Assembly: GCF_001270495.1 (NCBI RefSeq)
Contig: NZ_LGUR01000036.1
Coordinates: forward strand, 1 to 64,000
DNA length: 64,000 bases
Reading direction: 5' to 3'
Origin: Streptomyces viridochromogenes
GTDB lineage: Bacteria; Actinomycetota; Actinomycetes; Streptomycetales; Streptomycetaceae
In this document: positions 53,700 to 63,649 of the stretch, one piece after another
Layout: each line of letters opens with the position of its first letter
How positions within the stretch are numbered: the first letter of the stretch is position 1
Made by a program: the position numbers and the translations under genes
The notes under the pieces: model-generated
Databases searched by the model: none
What the model saw: the letters and a program-made list of their open reading frames with translations, nothing else
What the model was told of the DNA's origin: nothing

Positions 53700-55874
53700 A
53701 TGACTCAGAGCACCACCATCCGCTGGGAACAGGACCGCACCGGCGTCGTCACCCTCGTCCTGGACGACCCCAACCAGTCCGCGAACACCATGAACCAGGC
53801 GTTCCGCGACTCCCTCGCCGTGATCACGGACCGGCTGGAGGCGGAGAAGGACACCATCCGCGGTGTCATCGTCACCTCCGCCAAGAAGACGTTCTTCGCC
53901 GGCGGTGACCTGCGCGACCTGATCCGCGTCACGCCCGAAACGGCACAGGAGCTGTTCGACGGCGGCCTGGCCATCAAGCGCAACCTGCGGCGCATCGAGA
54001 CCCTGGGCAAGCCGGTCGTCGCCGCGATGAACGGCGCGGCCCTGGGCGGCGGTTACGAGATCGCGCTCGCCTGCCACCACCGCATCGCCCTCGACGCGCC
54101 CGGCTCCAAGATCGGCTGCCCCGAGGTCACCCTCGGCCTGCTGCCGGGCGGAGGCGGCGTCGTCCGCACCGTCCGCCTCCTCGGCATCGCCGACGCGCTC
54201 CTGAAGGTCCTCCTCCAGGGCACCCAGTACAACCCGCAGCGCGCCCTGCAGAACGGCCTGATCGACGACGTGGCCGCCACCCAGGAGGAACTGCTCGCCA
54301 AGGCCCGCGCCTTCATCGAGGCCCACCCCGAGTCGCAGCAGCCCTGGGACAAGCCGGGCTACAAGATCCCCGGCGGCACGCCGGCCAACCCCAAGTTCGC
54401 GGCGAACCTGCCCGCCTTCCCGGCCACCCTGCGCAAGCAGACGAACGGCGCCCCCTACCCGGCGCCGCGCAACATCCTCGCGGCCGCCGTCGAGGGCTCG
54501 CAGGTCGACTTCGAGACGGCGCAGGTCATCGAGGCCCGCTACTTCGTGGAGCTGGCGGCCGGCCAGACCTCCAAGAACATGATCCAGGCGTTCTTCTTCG
54601 ACCTCCAGGCCGTCAACTCCGGCGCCAACCGCCCCAAGGGCATCGAGTCGCGCCCGGTCCGCAGGGTCGCCGTCCTCGGCGCCGGGATGATGGGCGCGGG
54701 CATCGCCTACTCGTGCGCCCGCGCGGGCATCGACGTGGTCCTCAAGGACGTCTCGGCGGAGGCGGCGCGCAAGGGCAAGGCATACTCCGAGAAGTTGTGC
54801 GCCAAGGCCGTCTCCAGGGGCCGTACGACACAGGAGAAGGCGGACGCCCTGCTGGCCCGCATCACACCGACGGCCGATCCGCAGGACGTGGCCGGCTGCG
54901 ACGCGGTCATCGAGGCGGTCTTCGAGAACCCCGAGCTCAAGCACAAGGTGTTCCAGGAGATCCAGAACATCGTCGAGCCGGACGCGCTGCTGTGCTCCAA
55001 CACCTCCACGCTGCCGATCACCGCGCTGGCGGAGGGCGTCGAGCGCCAGTCCGACTTCATCGGACTGCACTTCTTCTCGCCCGTCGACAAGATGCCGCTG
55101 GTCGAGATCATCAAGGGCGAGCGGACGGGTGACGAGGCCCTGGCCCGCGCCTTCGACCTGGTCCGGCAGATCAAGAAGACACCGATCGTCGTGAACGACT
55201 CCCGTGGCTTCTTCACCTCCCGCGTCATCGGCCACTTCATCAACGAGGGCGTGGCGATGGTCGGCGAGGGCATCGAGCCCGCGTCGGTCGAACAGGCGGC
55301 GGCGCAGGCGGGCTACCCCGCCAAGGTCCTGTCCCTGATGGACGAACTGACGCTCACGCTGCCGCGCAAGATCCGCAACGAGTCCAAGCGGGCCGTGGAG
55401 GAGGCGGGCGGCACCTGGACGTCCCACCCCGCCGAGGCGGTCATCGACCGCATGGTCGACGAGTTCGACCGCCCGGGCCGCAGCGGCGGGGCCGGCTTCT
55501 ACGACTACGACGCCGACGGCAAGCGGACGGCTCTGTGGCCCGGCCTGCGCGAGCACTTCACGCGCGAGGGCGCGCAGATCCCGTTCCGGGACATGCAGGA
55601 ACGCATGCTGTTCGCCGAGGCCCTGGACACGGTCAGGCTCCTGGAGGAGGGCGTCCTGACGTCCGTCGCCGACGCCAACATCGGCTCCATCTTCGGCATC
55701 GGCTTCCCCGGCTGGACCGGCGGTGTCCTGCAGTACGTCAACGGCTACGAGGGCGGCGTCCCCGGCTTCACGGCACGCGCGCGTGAGCTGGCGGAATGGT
55801 ACGGGGAGCGGTTCGCGCCGCCGGCGCTGCTGGTGGAGAAGGCGGAGAAGGGGGAGCGGTTCGGGGACGCGTGA
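53700..55874 (+). CDS. FadB-like multifunctional beta-oxidation enzyme
   Basis: 724 residues. The N-terminal enoyl-CoA hydratase domain has AALGGGYEIALACHHRIA and EVTLGLLPGGGGVVRTVRLL. The 3-hydroxyacyl-CoA dehydrogenase half starts at VAVLGAGMMGAGIAYSCARA, with GLHFFSPVDKMPLVEII and NDSRGFFTSRVI. It forms the trifunctional complex with the thiolase upstream. ATG 53700 follows ggag. Confidence 0.94.
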   Translation: MTQSTTIRWEQDRTGVVTLVLDDPNQSANTMNQAFRDSLAVITDRLEAEKDTIRGVIVTSAKKTFFAGGDLRDLIRVTPETAQELFDGGLAIKRNLRRIETLGKPVVAAMNGAALGGGYEIALACHHRIALDAPGSKIGCPEVTLGLLPGGGGVVRTVRLLGIADALLKVLLQGTQYNPQRALQNGLIDDVAATQEELLAKARAFIEAHPESQQPWDKPGYKIPGGTPANPKFAANLPAFPATLRKQTNGAPYPAPRNILAAAVEGSQVDFETAQVIEARYFVELAAGQTSKNMIQAFFFDLQAVNSGANRPKGIESRPVRRVAVLGAGMMGAGIAYSCARAGIDVVLKDVSAEAARKGKAYSEKLCAKAVSRGRTTQEKADALLARITPTADPQDVAGCDAVIEAVFENPELKHKVFQEIQNIVEPDALLCSNTSTLPITALAEGVERQSDFIGLHFFSPVDKMPLVEIIKGERTGDEALARAFDLVRQIKKTPIVVNDSRGFFTSRVIGHFINEGVAMVGEGIEPASVEQAAAQAGYPAKVLSLMDELTLTLPRKIRNESKRAVEEAGGTWTSHPAEAVIDRMVDEFDRPGRSGGAGFYDYDADGKRTALWPGLREHFTREGAQIPFRDMQERMLFAEALDTVRLLEEGVLTSVADANIGSIFGIGFPGWTGGVLQYVNGYEGGVPGFTARARELAEWYGERFAPPALLVEKAEKGERFGDA

Positions 55875-55895
55875 CGCCGGGCGCGGGGGAGTTTC

Positions 55896-56115
55896 CTCGC
55901 CCCCGCCGCCCCTACCCGTCCCATCCTTCTGGGACTCCGCCCCAGACCCGCTCCTCGAACGCCGGAGGGGCTGGATTCGCCAGGCATTTTCAGCCCGTCC
56001 GGCGTTTGAGGACGAGGCCCCTTCAGGGCCGAAGCGGGGTCTGGGGCAGCAGCCCCAGTGGGGGCGAAGGGGCAGCGCCCCTGGGGATGGGACGGGTAGG
56101 GGCGGCGGGGGCGAG
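55896..56115. repeat. Nested inverted-repeat intergenic element
   Basis: Outer arms 55896-55926 and 56085-56115 are perfect 31-bp inverted repeats (ctcgcccccgccgcccctac followed by ccgtcccatcc, and the reverse). Inside are further inverted blocks around cagcccgtccggcgtttgag and ggggtctggggc, the kind of GC-rich block found many times between convergent Streptomyces genes. It lies between fadB and the convergent MerR gene and probably acts as a bidirectional terminator. Confidence 0.85.
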
Positions 56116-56120
56116 AACTG

Positions 56121-56843
56121 TCAGGGGGATCCGGGGTCCTCCGGCATGCCGCCCAGCCACTCCCGCAGCTCCCCGCGCAACGACCGCTGAAAGGTCGTCA
56201 ACAGTGCCTGCACGACCACGGGTTGCATGTATGCGGACAGCGACCTCACGTCCTGCGCGGCACGCTCCGACACCTCGCCGCGAAAGAGCCGCGCCAACTC
56301 GTGCGCGGCGGCACGCGAGTGCTCGATGAGGACCTTGCGCGCCGCGAGGATCGCCTCCTGCGACAGAGGCACGTCCAGCAGCCCGACCCCCAGCCGCAGC
56401 AACCCGAGATCGACGCGGTAGTCACCGCCACCGTCGCCCGAGTCGACCACCCCCATCGCGGCCAGCCGCTCCACGTCCTCGTCGCCGAGCCCACGCCCCG
56501 CCCGCCGCTCCAGCTCCTCCCGCGTCACCGTCTCCACGGCGTCCGGCGCCCATGAGGCCACCACGGCCCGGTGAATGGCGAGGTCATGGGCGTCCAGGTC
56601 CGGCGGCAGCTGCTGCAGATACCGCTCGATCGCCGCCAGCGTCATCCCCTGCTGCTGCAGCTCCTCGATGAGCGCCAGCCGGGCCAGGTGCTCACGCCCG
56701 TAGTGGCCCACTCTGCGCGGACCGAGCACCGGAGGCGGCAGCAGCCCCTTGGTGCCGTAGAACCGCACCGTGCGGACCGTCACACCCGCCCGCGCGGCCA
56801 GCTCGTCGATCGTGAGGGTCGTCCCCTCGGTGCCGGTCGTCAT
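56121..56843 (-). CDS. MerR-family regulator
   Basis: 240 residues. The winged helix is TIDELAARAGVTVRTVRFYG followed by TKGLLPPPVLGPRRVGHYGR, with a dimer helix and a large C-terminal domain of about 130 residues. Effector unknown. ATG 56843 has no ribosome site, but GATACT lies seven bases upstream, so the mRNA may be leaderless. It is divergent from the amino-acid permease, a possible target. Confidence 0.87.
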   Translation of the reverse strand: MTTGTEGTTLTIDELAARAGVTVRTVRFYGTKGLLPPPVLGPRRVGHYGREHLARLALIEELQQQGMTLAAIERYLQQLPPDLDAHDLAIHRAVVASWAPDAVETVTREELERRAGRGLGDEDVERLAAMGVVDSGDGGGDYRVDLGLLRLGVGLLDVPLSQEAILAARKVLIEHSRAAAHELARLFRGEVSERAAQDVRSLSAYMQPVVVQALLTTFQRSLRGELREWLGGMPEDPGSP

Positions 56844-57072
56844 GTGCAGCAGTATCGCTGTCTCACCAGTGCTGTGACACCTCCGGTGACCGGTGAGGAC
56901 GGTGCGGAAGTGCCCTGTGAGAAGTAACGCTCTGTGACATGCGCCACCGCGTGAGCCGCGCCTCTGGGGGAAGGTGACCCCTTGGTCTGCGCCTTTACCG
57001 AGGGCGCGGGCCATACGTACGTCCGGACACCCGAGCGCGACCCGCTCGGGCGCACCAGAGAGTGGTACTCCC

Positions 57073-58539
57073 GTGAGCAAGGACGCCGTGAACACGGCAG
57101 TGGCCGCACCCCGCACCGACGCGGCCTCGATGCCCGCGGACGCGGGCGACGCCGGTTACAGCAAGGACCTCAAGGCCCGCCACGTCAACATGATCGCCAT
57201 CGGCGGGGCCATCGGCACCGGCCTCTTCCTCGGCGCCGGCGGCCGCCTCCACAACGCGGGCCCGGCGCTGGCGATCGCCTACCTGGTCTGCGGCATCTTC
57301 GCCTTCTTCGTCGTCCGCGCCCTCGGCGAACTCGTGCTCTACCGCCCGTCGTCCGGTTCCTTCGTGTCGTACGCGCGGGAGTTCCTCGGCGAGAAGGGCG
57401 CGTACGTCGCCGGCTGGATGTACTTCCTGAACTGGTCGACGACCGGGATCGCCGACATCACCGCGATCGCGCTCTACACCCACTACTGGAGCATGTTCAC
57501 GGACATCCCCCAGTGGGTCCTGGCCCTGGCCGCCCTCGCGGTGGTACTGGCCGTGAACCTCATCTCGGTGAAGATCTTCGGCGAGATGGAGTTCTGGTTC
57601 GCGATCATCAAGGTCGCCACGCTCGTCGCCTTCATGTTCGTGGGCATCTTCCTGCTCGCCACCCAGCACGAGGTCGGCGGCCAGACCCCGGGCCTGGACG
57701 TGATCACCGACAACGGCGGTGTCTTCCCGCACGGCCTGATGCCCGTCGTCCTCGTCATGCAGGGCGTGATCTTCGCGTACGCCGCGCTGGAACTGGTCGG
57801 TGTCGCCGCGGGTGAGACCGCCGAGCCGGAGAAGGTCGTCCCCCGCGCGGTGAACTCGATCATGTGGCGCGTCGGCCTCTTCTACGTCGGCTCGGTCGTC
57901 CTCCTCGCCCTCCTCCTCCCCGGCTCGGTCTACTCGGCCGACGAGAGTCCCTTCGTCACGGTCCTGTCGAAGATCGGCGTCGAGGGCGCCGGCGACGTGA
58001 TGAACCTGGTGGTCCTGACCGCGGCGATGTCCTCCCTCAACTCCGGCCTGTACTCCACGGGCCGAATCCTCCGCTCCATGGCGATGGCGGGTTCGGCTCC
58101 GAAGTTCACGGCCCGCATGAACCGCAGCCAGGTTCCCTACGGCGGCATCCTGCTGACCTGCGCCGTGTGCGTCCTCGGCGTCGGCCTGAACTACCTCATG
58201 CCCAGCCAGGCATTCGAGATCGTGCTGAACGTCGCCTCGCTCGGCATCATCTCGACCTGGGTGATCATCATGATCTGCCACCTGCTCTTCGTCCGCCGCG
58301 CCAAGGCGGGCCTGGTCACCCGGCCCGGCTTCCGCCTCCCGGGCAGCCCGGTCACCGAGATCGTGACCATCGCCTTCCTGGTCGCCGTACTCGGCCTGAT
58401 GTGGAACGACCCCGAGGTCGGCCGCAAGACCCTCCTCCTCATCCCCGTCATCGCCCTGATGCTGATCGGCGGCTGGTTCGCCGTCCGCCGCCGCGTCGCT
58501 CGCGCGGAGGACCGGGAGCTGGCCGACCTCACGAAGTAG
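57073..58539 (+). CDS. Amino-acid permease (APC superfamily)
   Basis: 488 residues, twelve helices. The start GYSKDLKARHVNMIAIGGAI followed by GTGLFLGAGGRL is the AAT-family consensus, and VVPRAVNSIMWRV and SSLNSGLYSTGRILRSMA follow. Relatives carry asparagine, GABA, proline or aromatic amino acids; the exact substrate is not readable. GTG 57073 gives the usual N-terminus; an earlier ATG-less extension exists. Confidence 0.92.
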   Translation: MSKDAVNTAVAAPRTDAASMPADAGDAGYSKDLKARHVNMIAIGGAIGTGLFLGAGGRLHNAGPALAIAYLVCGIFAFFVVRALGELVLYRPSSGSFVSYAREFLGEKGAYVAGWMYFLNWSTTGIADITAIALYTHYWSMFTDIPQWVLALAALAVVLAVNLISVKIFGEMEFWFAIIKVATLVAFMFVGIFLLATQHEVGGQTPGLDVITDNGGVFPHGLMPVVLVMQGVIFAYAALELVGVAAGETAEPEKVVPRAVNSIMWRVGLFYVGSVVLLALLLPGSVYSADESPFVTVLSKIGVEGAGDVMNLVVLTAAMSSLNSGLYSTGRILRSMAMAGSAPKFTARMNRSQVPYGGILLTCAVCVLGVGLNYLMPSQAFEIVLNVASLGIISTWVIIMICHLLFVRRAKAGLVTRPGFRLPGSPVTEIVTIAFLVAVLGLMWNDPEVGRKTLLLIPVIALMLIGGWFAVRRRVARAEDRELADLTK

Positions 58540-58589
58540 TCAGGAGTAATGCACGGGCCGTTGTCAGTGGCGGGCCCTACGGTGGCGTC

Positions 58590-59078
58590 ATGTCGGAGAT
58601 CACGTATGTCCGGGGTGACGCCACCGTTCCGTCGGTGAAGGGCGTCAAGGTGATCGCCCATGTCTGCAACGACATAGGGGGGTGGGGGAAGGGGTTCGTC
58701 CTGGCCGTATCGCGCCGCTGGCCGGAGCCGGAGAAGTCCTACCGCGCATGGCACCGCGAGCGCGCCGCGAACGACTTCGGGCTGGGCGCGGTCCAGTTCG
58801 TCCAGGTCGAGCCGTACGTCTGGGTGGCCAACATGGTCGGGCAGCGCGGCATCCGCACCGGAAGCAAGGGCGTGCCCGTGCGCTATGAGGCGATCGGTAC
58901 TGCGTTGGAACGGCTCGCCGACAAGGCTGCCGAACTCGGAGCCTCCGTGCACATGCCGCGGATAGGGTGCGGGCTGGCCGGGGGCAAGTGGTCCCGCGTA
59001 GAGCCGCTGATCACCGAGCGGTTGGTGCGACAGGGAATCGCCGTCACGGTCTACGACCACGGGGAGGGCGCAAGTTGA
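58590..59078 (+). CDS. Macro domain protein
   Basis: 162 residues. ITYVRGDATVP, VIAHVCNDIGGWGKGFVLAV, ANMVGQRG and MPRIGCGLAGGKWSRVEPLI are the ADP-ribose-binding loops of small bacterial macro domains (Poa1p-like/ADP-ribose phosphatase). It may bind or cleave ADP-ribose or its phosphates. Its stop overlaps the TTG of the PfkB gene (TTGA), so the two are made together. Confidence 0.88.
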   Translation: MSEITYVRGDATVPSVKGVKVIAHVCNDIGGWGKGFVLAVSRRWPEPEKSYRAWHRERAANDFGLGAVQFVQVEPYVWVANMVGQRGIRTGSKGVPVRYEAIGTALERLADKAAELGASVHMPRIGCGLAGGKWSRVEPLITERLVRQGIAVTVYDHGEGAS

Positions 59079-59977
59079 GCCGCGACATCGACGTGCTCGT
59101 GCTGGGCGGGGCCGGGGTGGACACCATCGTGTACGTCCCCGAGCTGCCGCTTCCGTACGCCGACAGCTACATGATCGACAGCGGGATCCGCGCCCGCGCC
59201 GGTCAGACCGGGGATTTCGTCGCCGTCGGACTCAGCGGCCTCGGCCTGCGCACCCACCACGTCGACTTCCTCGGCGACGACCCCGAGGGCGAGCTCGTCC
59301 GTGCCCTGCACCAGGAGCACGGCATCGCCCTGACCGCGATCCCGCAGCCCGCCGGGACCAAGCGCGCGGTCAACCTCGTCGGGCCCGACGGACGCCGACT
59401 GTCCCTGTACGACACCAGCCGGGCCCACGCGGACGACAGGTTCCCCGAGGACACACTGCGGACCCTCGCCGGGGCGAGCCGGCACGCGCATGTGTCGATC
59501 ACCCACCCCTGCGCCCATGCCCTGCCCCTCCTGCGCGAGGCAGGCGTCACCCTCTCCACCGACCTCCACAACTGGGACGGCGAGAACCCGCACCACGAGC
59601 CCTTCGCGTACGCCGCCGACATGGTGTTCCTCTCCGCGGCCGCCCTGACCCACCCGGAGCGGACCATGCGCCGCATCGCCGAGCGGGGGAGGGCCGAGGT
59701 GGTCGTCGCCACCGCCGGAGCCGAGGGCGCGTACCTCCTGACCGACGGAGAGGTCACACACGTCCCCCCGGTGGCTCCACCGGCGCCGGTGGTCGACTCC
59801 AACGGCGCCGGCGACGCCTTCGCGGCCGCCTTCCTCTTCGGTCGGCTGGCCGGCGAGCCACCGCACCGGTGCGCTGTGTACGGCGCGGTGGCCGGCGCCC
59901 ACGCCTGCACGGTGCCGTCGACGGAGACAGCTCCCATAGACCTGACCGGACTGCTCAGGCGCACTGCCACGCCCTGA
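59075..59977 (+). CDS. PfkB-family carbohydrate kinase
   Basis: 300 residues. N-terminal VLVLGGAGVDTIVYV and C-terminal VVDSNGAGDAFAAAFLFGRL (catalytic Asp and anion hole) are the two PfkB signatures. Substrates in the family include ribose, adenosine and fructose phosphates. Translational coupling with the macro domain protein suggests ribose or ADP-ribose salvage, which is inference. Start TTG 59075 has gggagg upstream. Confidence 0.9.
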   Translation: MSRDIDVLVLGGAGVDTIVYVPELPLPYADSYMIDSGIRARAGQTGDFVAVGLSGLGLRTHHVDFLGDDPEGELVRALHQEHGIALTAIPQPAGTKRAVNLVGPDGRRLSLYDTSRAHADDRFPEDTLRTLAGASRHAHVSITHPCAHALPLLREAGVTLSTDLHNWDGENPHHEPFAYAADMVFLSAAALTHPERTMRRIAERGRAEVVVATAGAEGAYLLTDGEVTHVPPVAPPAPVVDSNGAGDAFAAAFLFGRLAGEPPHRCAVYGAVAGAHACTVPSTETAPIDLTGLLRRTATP

Positions 59978-59988
59978 GGGGCGCGGAC

Positions 59989-61482
59989 TCAGTGCTCGTG
60001 CACGTCATTCGTCGCGGCGATCTTCTTCCAGGACTCGGGCTGCCCGGGAACTCCGGACACCCGCGCGATCGAAGCCGCCCCCGCCGCGGCAGCGCCCGGC
60101 TTCGACGGCTGGAACAGCCAGGTGTCGAAGAGCGCCGCCAGCGGCTTGCCGGACACCTCCTCGGCGTACCGCTGGAAGTCGGCCACCGACGCGTTGCCGT
60201 AGGCGTACTTCTGCGTCCAGCCCTTGAGGACGGCGAAGAACGCGTCGTCACCGATCTCGTTGCGCAGGGCCTGAAGCGTCAGCGCACCCCGGTCGTAGAC
60301 CGCGAGGTGGAACTGGTTCTCCGGCCCGGGATCACCGGGCCGCACCTGCCAGAAGGCATCGTCGGCCGCACGCGAGGCGTACACGTAGTCGGCGATCTCC
60401 TGCGCCGTCCCCTCGCCCTCGTGCTCCGACCACAGCCACTGCGCGTACCGCGCGAAGCCCTCGCTGATCCAGATGTCCTTCCAGCCCTTGACGGACACCA
60501 GGTCGCCGTACCACTGGTGGGCCAGCTCATGGACGACGAGGGTGGTGTTCGACCCGTTCGCGAAGTTCCGCGGGCTGTAGTACGGCCGGGTCTGCGTCTC
60601 CAGCGCGTACCCGGTGTCGGTGTTCGGCACATACCCGCCGAGCGCGTTGTAGGGGTACGGCCCGAAGTACTCGCTCAGCCAGTCGGCGATCTCCCCGGTC
60701 CGCTCGATGCTCGCCTTCGCCGCACCGGTCTTGTCGCCCAGGTCCTTGCTGTAGGCGTTGATGACCGGAATGCCGCTCTCGCTCGTGCCCGTCGTCACGT
60801 CGAACCTGCCGACCGCGAGCGTGGCGAGATACGTCGCCTGCGGTTTGTCGGAGCGCCAGTTGTAGCGGGTCCAGCCCAGCCGTGAACTCGTCGACTGGAG
60901 CGTGCCGTTGGAGATGGCCTGCGTACCGTCCGGCACCTGCACCGACACGTCGAACGTCGCCTTGTCGAGCGGGTGGTCGTTGCTCGGGAACCACCACCAG
61001 GCGGCCTCCGGCTCGTTGGCCCCGGCACCGCCGTCCGGGGTGCGGTGCCAGCTGGTGAAGCCGTACGCCTCCTTCGACGACGGCACACCGCGGTAGCGCA
61101 CGACGACCGTGATGGCCGCGCCCTTGGCCAGCGGGGCCTTCGGTGTGATCTCCAGCTCGTGTTCGCCGGACGTCACGAACGACGCCTTCGCGCCGTTGAC
61201 CCGGACCTCGCTGACGTCCAGCAGGAAGTCCAGATTGAACCGGGACAGGTCCTGCGTGGTCCGCGCGAGCAGGGTCGCCGTTCCCTCCAGCTCGTCCGTG
61301 GCCGGCTGGTACTTCAGCCGGAGGTCGTAGTGGGAGACGTCGTATCCGCCGTTGCCGTAGGCCGGGTAGTAGGGGTCGCCGATGCCCGGGGCGCCGGGGG
61401 AGTGGCTCGCGGCCGACGCCGGGATCGCCAGCATCAGAGAGGCGGCTGCGAGTGCGCCCGGCGCCATGATTCTGCGGTGCAC
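59989..61482 (-). CDS. Secreted M1-family metallopeptidase
   Basis: 497 residues. Signal peptide to about ASAASHS. The zinc site is VVHELAHQWYGD with the third ligand in WISEGFARYAQW, the M1 (aminopeptidase N-like) HExxH-x18-E pattern. Usual M1 enzymes are longer; this belongs to the compact actinobacterial group. GTG 61482. It is divergent from the S15 gene and probably degrades peptides outside the cell. Confidence 0.92.
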   Translation of the reverse strand: MHRRIMAPGALAAASLMLAIPASAASHSPGAPGIGDPYYPAYGNGGYDVSHYDLRLKYQPATDELEGTATLLARTTQDLSRFNLDFLLDVSEVRVNGAKASFVTSGEHELEITPKAPLAKGAAITVVVRYRGVPSSKEAYGFTSWHRTPDGGAGANEPEAAWWWFPSNDHPLDKATFDVSVQVPDGTQAISNGTLQSTSSRLGWTRYNWRSDKPQATYLATLAVGRFDVTTGTSESGIPVINAYSKDLGDKTGAAKASIERTGEIADWLSEYFGPYPYNALGGYVPNTDTGYALETQTRPYYSPRNFANGSNTTLVVHELAHQWYGDLVSVKGWKDIWISEGFARYAQWLWSEHEGEGTAQEIADYVYASRAADDAFWQVRPGDPGPENQFHLAVYDRGALTLQALRNEIGDDAFFAVLKGWTQKYAYGNASVADFQRYAEEVSGKPLAALFDTWLFQPSKPGAAAAGAASIARVSGVPGQPESWKKIAATNDVHEH

Positions 61483-61675
61483 GAAAGCTCCAAGTCGTAG
61501 GGGCCCGAAGTCTGTCCGGAGCTTATTCGGTACCTGTGGACTCCGGTGTGTCCATGACCACCGCTGTCACGCAATCGGCATTCGGCCGCAATGGACCGAC
61601 CCGTCCCAGGGGCGTTTATCGGCCACCCGGACCTCACACGCCATCAGCCGCCCTCTTCTGCACGGGAGTTCACCG

Positions 61676-63649
61676 ATGTACCGTCCGCGCATGCCGAAAC
61701 GCATGCGCTTCACGATCTGGAGACAGCTCGCGGCGGTGGCCGCAGCCGCCCTGCTGGCCACGTTCCTCGCCCCCGCCACGGCGCACGCCGCCGCCCCGCG
61801 GGAGAGCAGGCCCGTCTACTCGTACGAGAACGCCATCCGCGAGGCCGTATGGGTGGACACGGGACTCGATCTCGACCGCGACGGCAGGAAGGACCGCGTC
61901 GCCGTCGATGTCGTCCGGCCCCGCGAAGCGGCCGCGCAGGGCCGCAAGGTGCCCGTCATCATGGACGCCAGCCCGTACTACTCGTGTTGTGGGCGCGGCA
62001 ACGAAAGCCAGAAGAAGACGTACGACGCGAGCGGCGACGTAGTCCAGATGCCGCTGTTCTACGACAACTACTTTGTGCCCCGCGGCTACGCGTTCGTCGG
62101 CGTCGACCTGGCCGGCACCAACCGCTCCGACGGCTGCGTGGACGTCGGCGGCCGTTCCGACATCCTCTCCGCGAAGGCCGTCGTCGACTGGCTGAACGGC
62201 CGCGCCAAGGCGTACACGACCCGCACCGGCAGCACCAAGGCCACAGCGACGTGGACCAACGGCCGTACCGGAATGATCGGCAAGAGCTGGGACGGCACCA
62301 TCGCCAACGGTGTCGCCGCCACCGGGGTCGAGGGCCTGAAGACCATCGTCCCGATCAGCGCCATCTCCTCCTGGTACGACTACTACTTCCAGCAGGGCGC
62401 CCCGCTGTACGACTCCGGCCCCGACGCCCTGTCCGACTACGTCGACAGCCCCGACGCCCGCGCCCGGTGCGGCGCCGTCCAGCAGATGCTCGTCGACGGT
62501 GCCCCGCGCACCGGCGACTGGACGCCCCTGTGGACCGAACGCGACTACGTGAAGGACGCCCGCAAGGTCCGGGCGAGCGTCTTCCTCATCCACGGCATGC
62601 AGGACCTCAACGTGCGGATGAAGCACGTCGGACAGTGGTGGGACGCCCTCGCGAAGAACGGCGTCGAGCGCAAGATCTGGCTCTCCCAGACCGGTCACGT
62701 CGACCCCTTCGACTTCCGCCGCGCCGAGTGGGTGGAGACCCTGCACCGTTGGTTCGACCACGAACTCCTCGGCTACGACAACGGCGTCGACCGCGAGCCC
62801 ATGGCCGATATCGAGCGCCACCCCGACCAGTGGGTCACCTCGAAGGTCTGGCCGCCGCGCGGCACCGACACCACCACCCTGCGCCCCGCCGGGGGAGCGC
62901 AGCCGGGCGTCGGCACCCTGGGCCTGCGCAAGGGCAAGGGCACCGAGACCTTCACCGACGACCCGCAGCACGGCGAGACCGACTGGGCCGCGCACATCGA
63001 CCGGCCCACCCCCGACAAGGCCGGCTTCGTGACCAAGCCGCTCACCCGCGACCTGCGCCTGTCCGGCTCGTCCGAGGTCACCGTCACCGCGACCCCGACC
63101 ACCTCCACGGCACACCTCTCCGCCGTCCTGGTCGACCTCGGCCCCGACACCATCCGCGACTACGCGGCGAGCGGCGAGGGAATCGCCACGCTCACCGAAC
63201 GCACCTGCTGGGGCGTGAGCACGACCGGTGACAGCGCCTGCTTCAAGCAGACCAAGGCAAAGACCGCCGACGTCGACTACACGGTCGTCAGCCGCGGCTG
63301 GGCCGACCTGGGCAACCACGCCTCGGACCGCGAGGGCCTGCCGCTCACCCCGGGCAAGGCGTACACGATCACCCTCGACCTGGCGGCCACCGACCACGTC
63401 GTCCCGGCCGGACACCGCCTCGCCCTGATCGTCGCGGGCACGGACAAGGACCTGATCGACCCGCCGTCGACCAAGCCGACCCTCACCCTCGATCTCTCCC
63501 GTACGAAGGCACTCGTCCCGCTGGTCGGCGGCGCCCCCGCCTTCGCCCGCGCCACGGCGGGCTCCGTCGCCGTGGCCCCCGCGGCCACGCCTCTCGACGG
63601 CGTGTCCCCGCCGCGCACCACACACCGCATCCCGGAGGGAGGCCAGTGA
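61676..63649 (+). CDS. Secreted Xaa-Pro dipeptidyl-peptidase (S15)
   Basis: 657 residues. Signal peptide ends near TAHAAAPRE. The S15 hydrolase domain has the nucleophile Ser in MIGKSWDGTIANG, and later Asp in IHGMQDLNVRMKH and His in SQTGHVDPFDF. The C-terminal jelly-roll domain (about 420-640) is typical. It removes Xaa-Pro dipeptides from peptides. ATG 61676 is preferred over 61691 and 61703 because gggag lies eight bases before it. Confidence 0.92.
   Translation: MYRPRMPKRMRFTIWRQLAAVAAAALLATFLAPATAHAAAPRESRPVYSYENAIREAVWVDTGLDLDRDGRKDRVAVDVVRPREAAAQGRKVPVIMDASPYYSCCGRGNESQKKTYDASGDVVQMPLFYDNYFVPRGYAFVGVDLAGTNRSDGCVDVGGRSDILSAKAVVDWLNGRAKAYTTRTGSTKATATWTNGRTGMIGKSWDGTIANGVAATGVEGLKTIVPISAISSWYDYYFQQGAPLYDSGPDALSDYVDSPDARARCGAVQQMLVDGAPRTGDWTPLWTERDYVKDARKVRASVFLIHGMQDLNVRMKHVGQWWDALAKNGVERKIWLSQTGHVDPFDFRRAEWVETLHRWFDHELLGYDNGVDREPMADIERHPDQWVTSKVWPPRGTDTTTLRPAGGAQPGVGTLGLRKGKGTETFTDDPQHGETDWAAHIDRPTPDKAGFVTKPLTRDLRLSGSSEVTVTATPTTSTAHLSAVLVDLGPDTIRDYAASGEGIATLTERTCWGVSTTGDSACFKQTKAKTADVDYTVVSRGWADLGNHASDREGLPLTPGKAYTITLDLAATDHVVPAGHRLALIVAGTDKDLIDPPSTKPTLTLDLSRTKALVPLVGGAPAFARATAGSVAVAPAATPLDGVSPPRTTHRIPEGGQ

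Noticed and set aside
53673..55556. Very long minus-strand open frame opposite fadB
   Set aside because: It is the GC-bias shadow of the FadB gene. The plus strand has complete hydratase and dehydrogenase motifs, while the antisense product has none.
61670..63625. 651-residue minus-strand ORF
   Set aside because: Shadow of the S15 peptidase gene, with repetitive Gly/Val/Asp composition.
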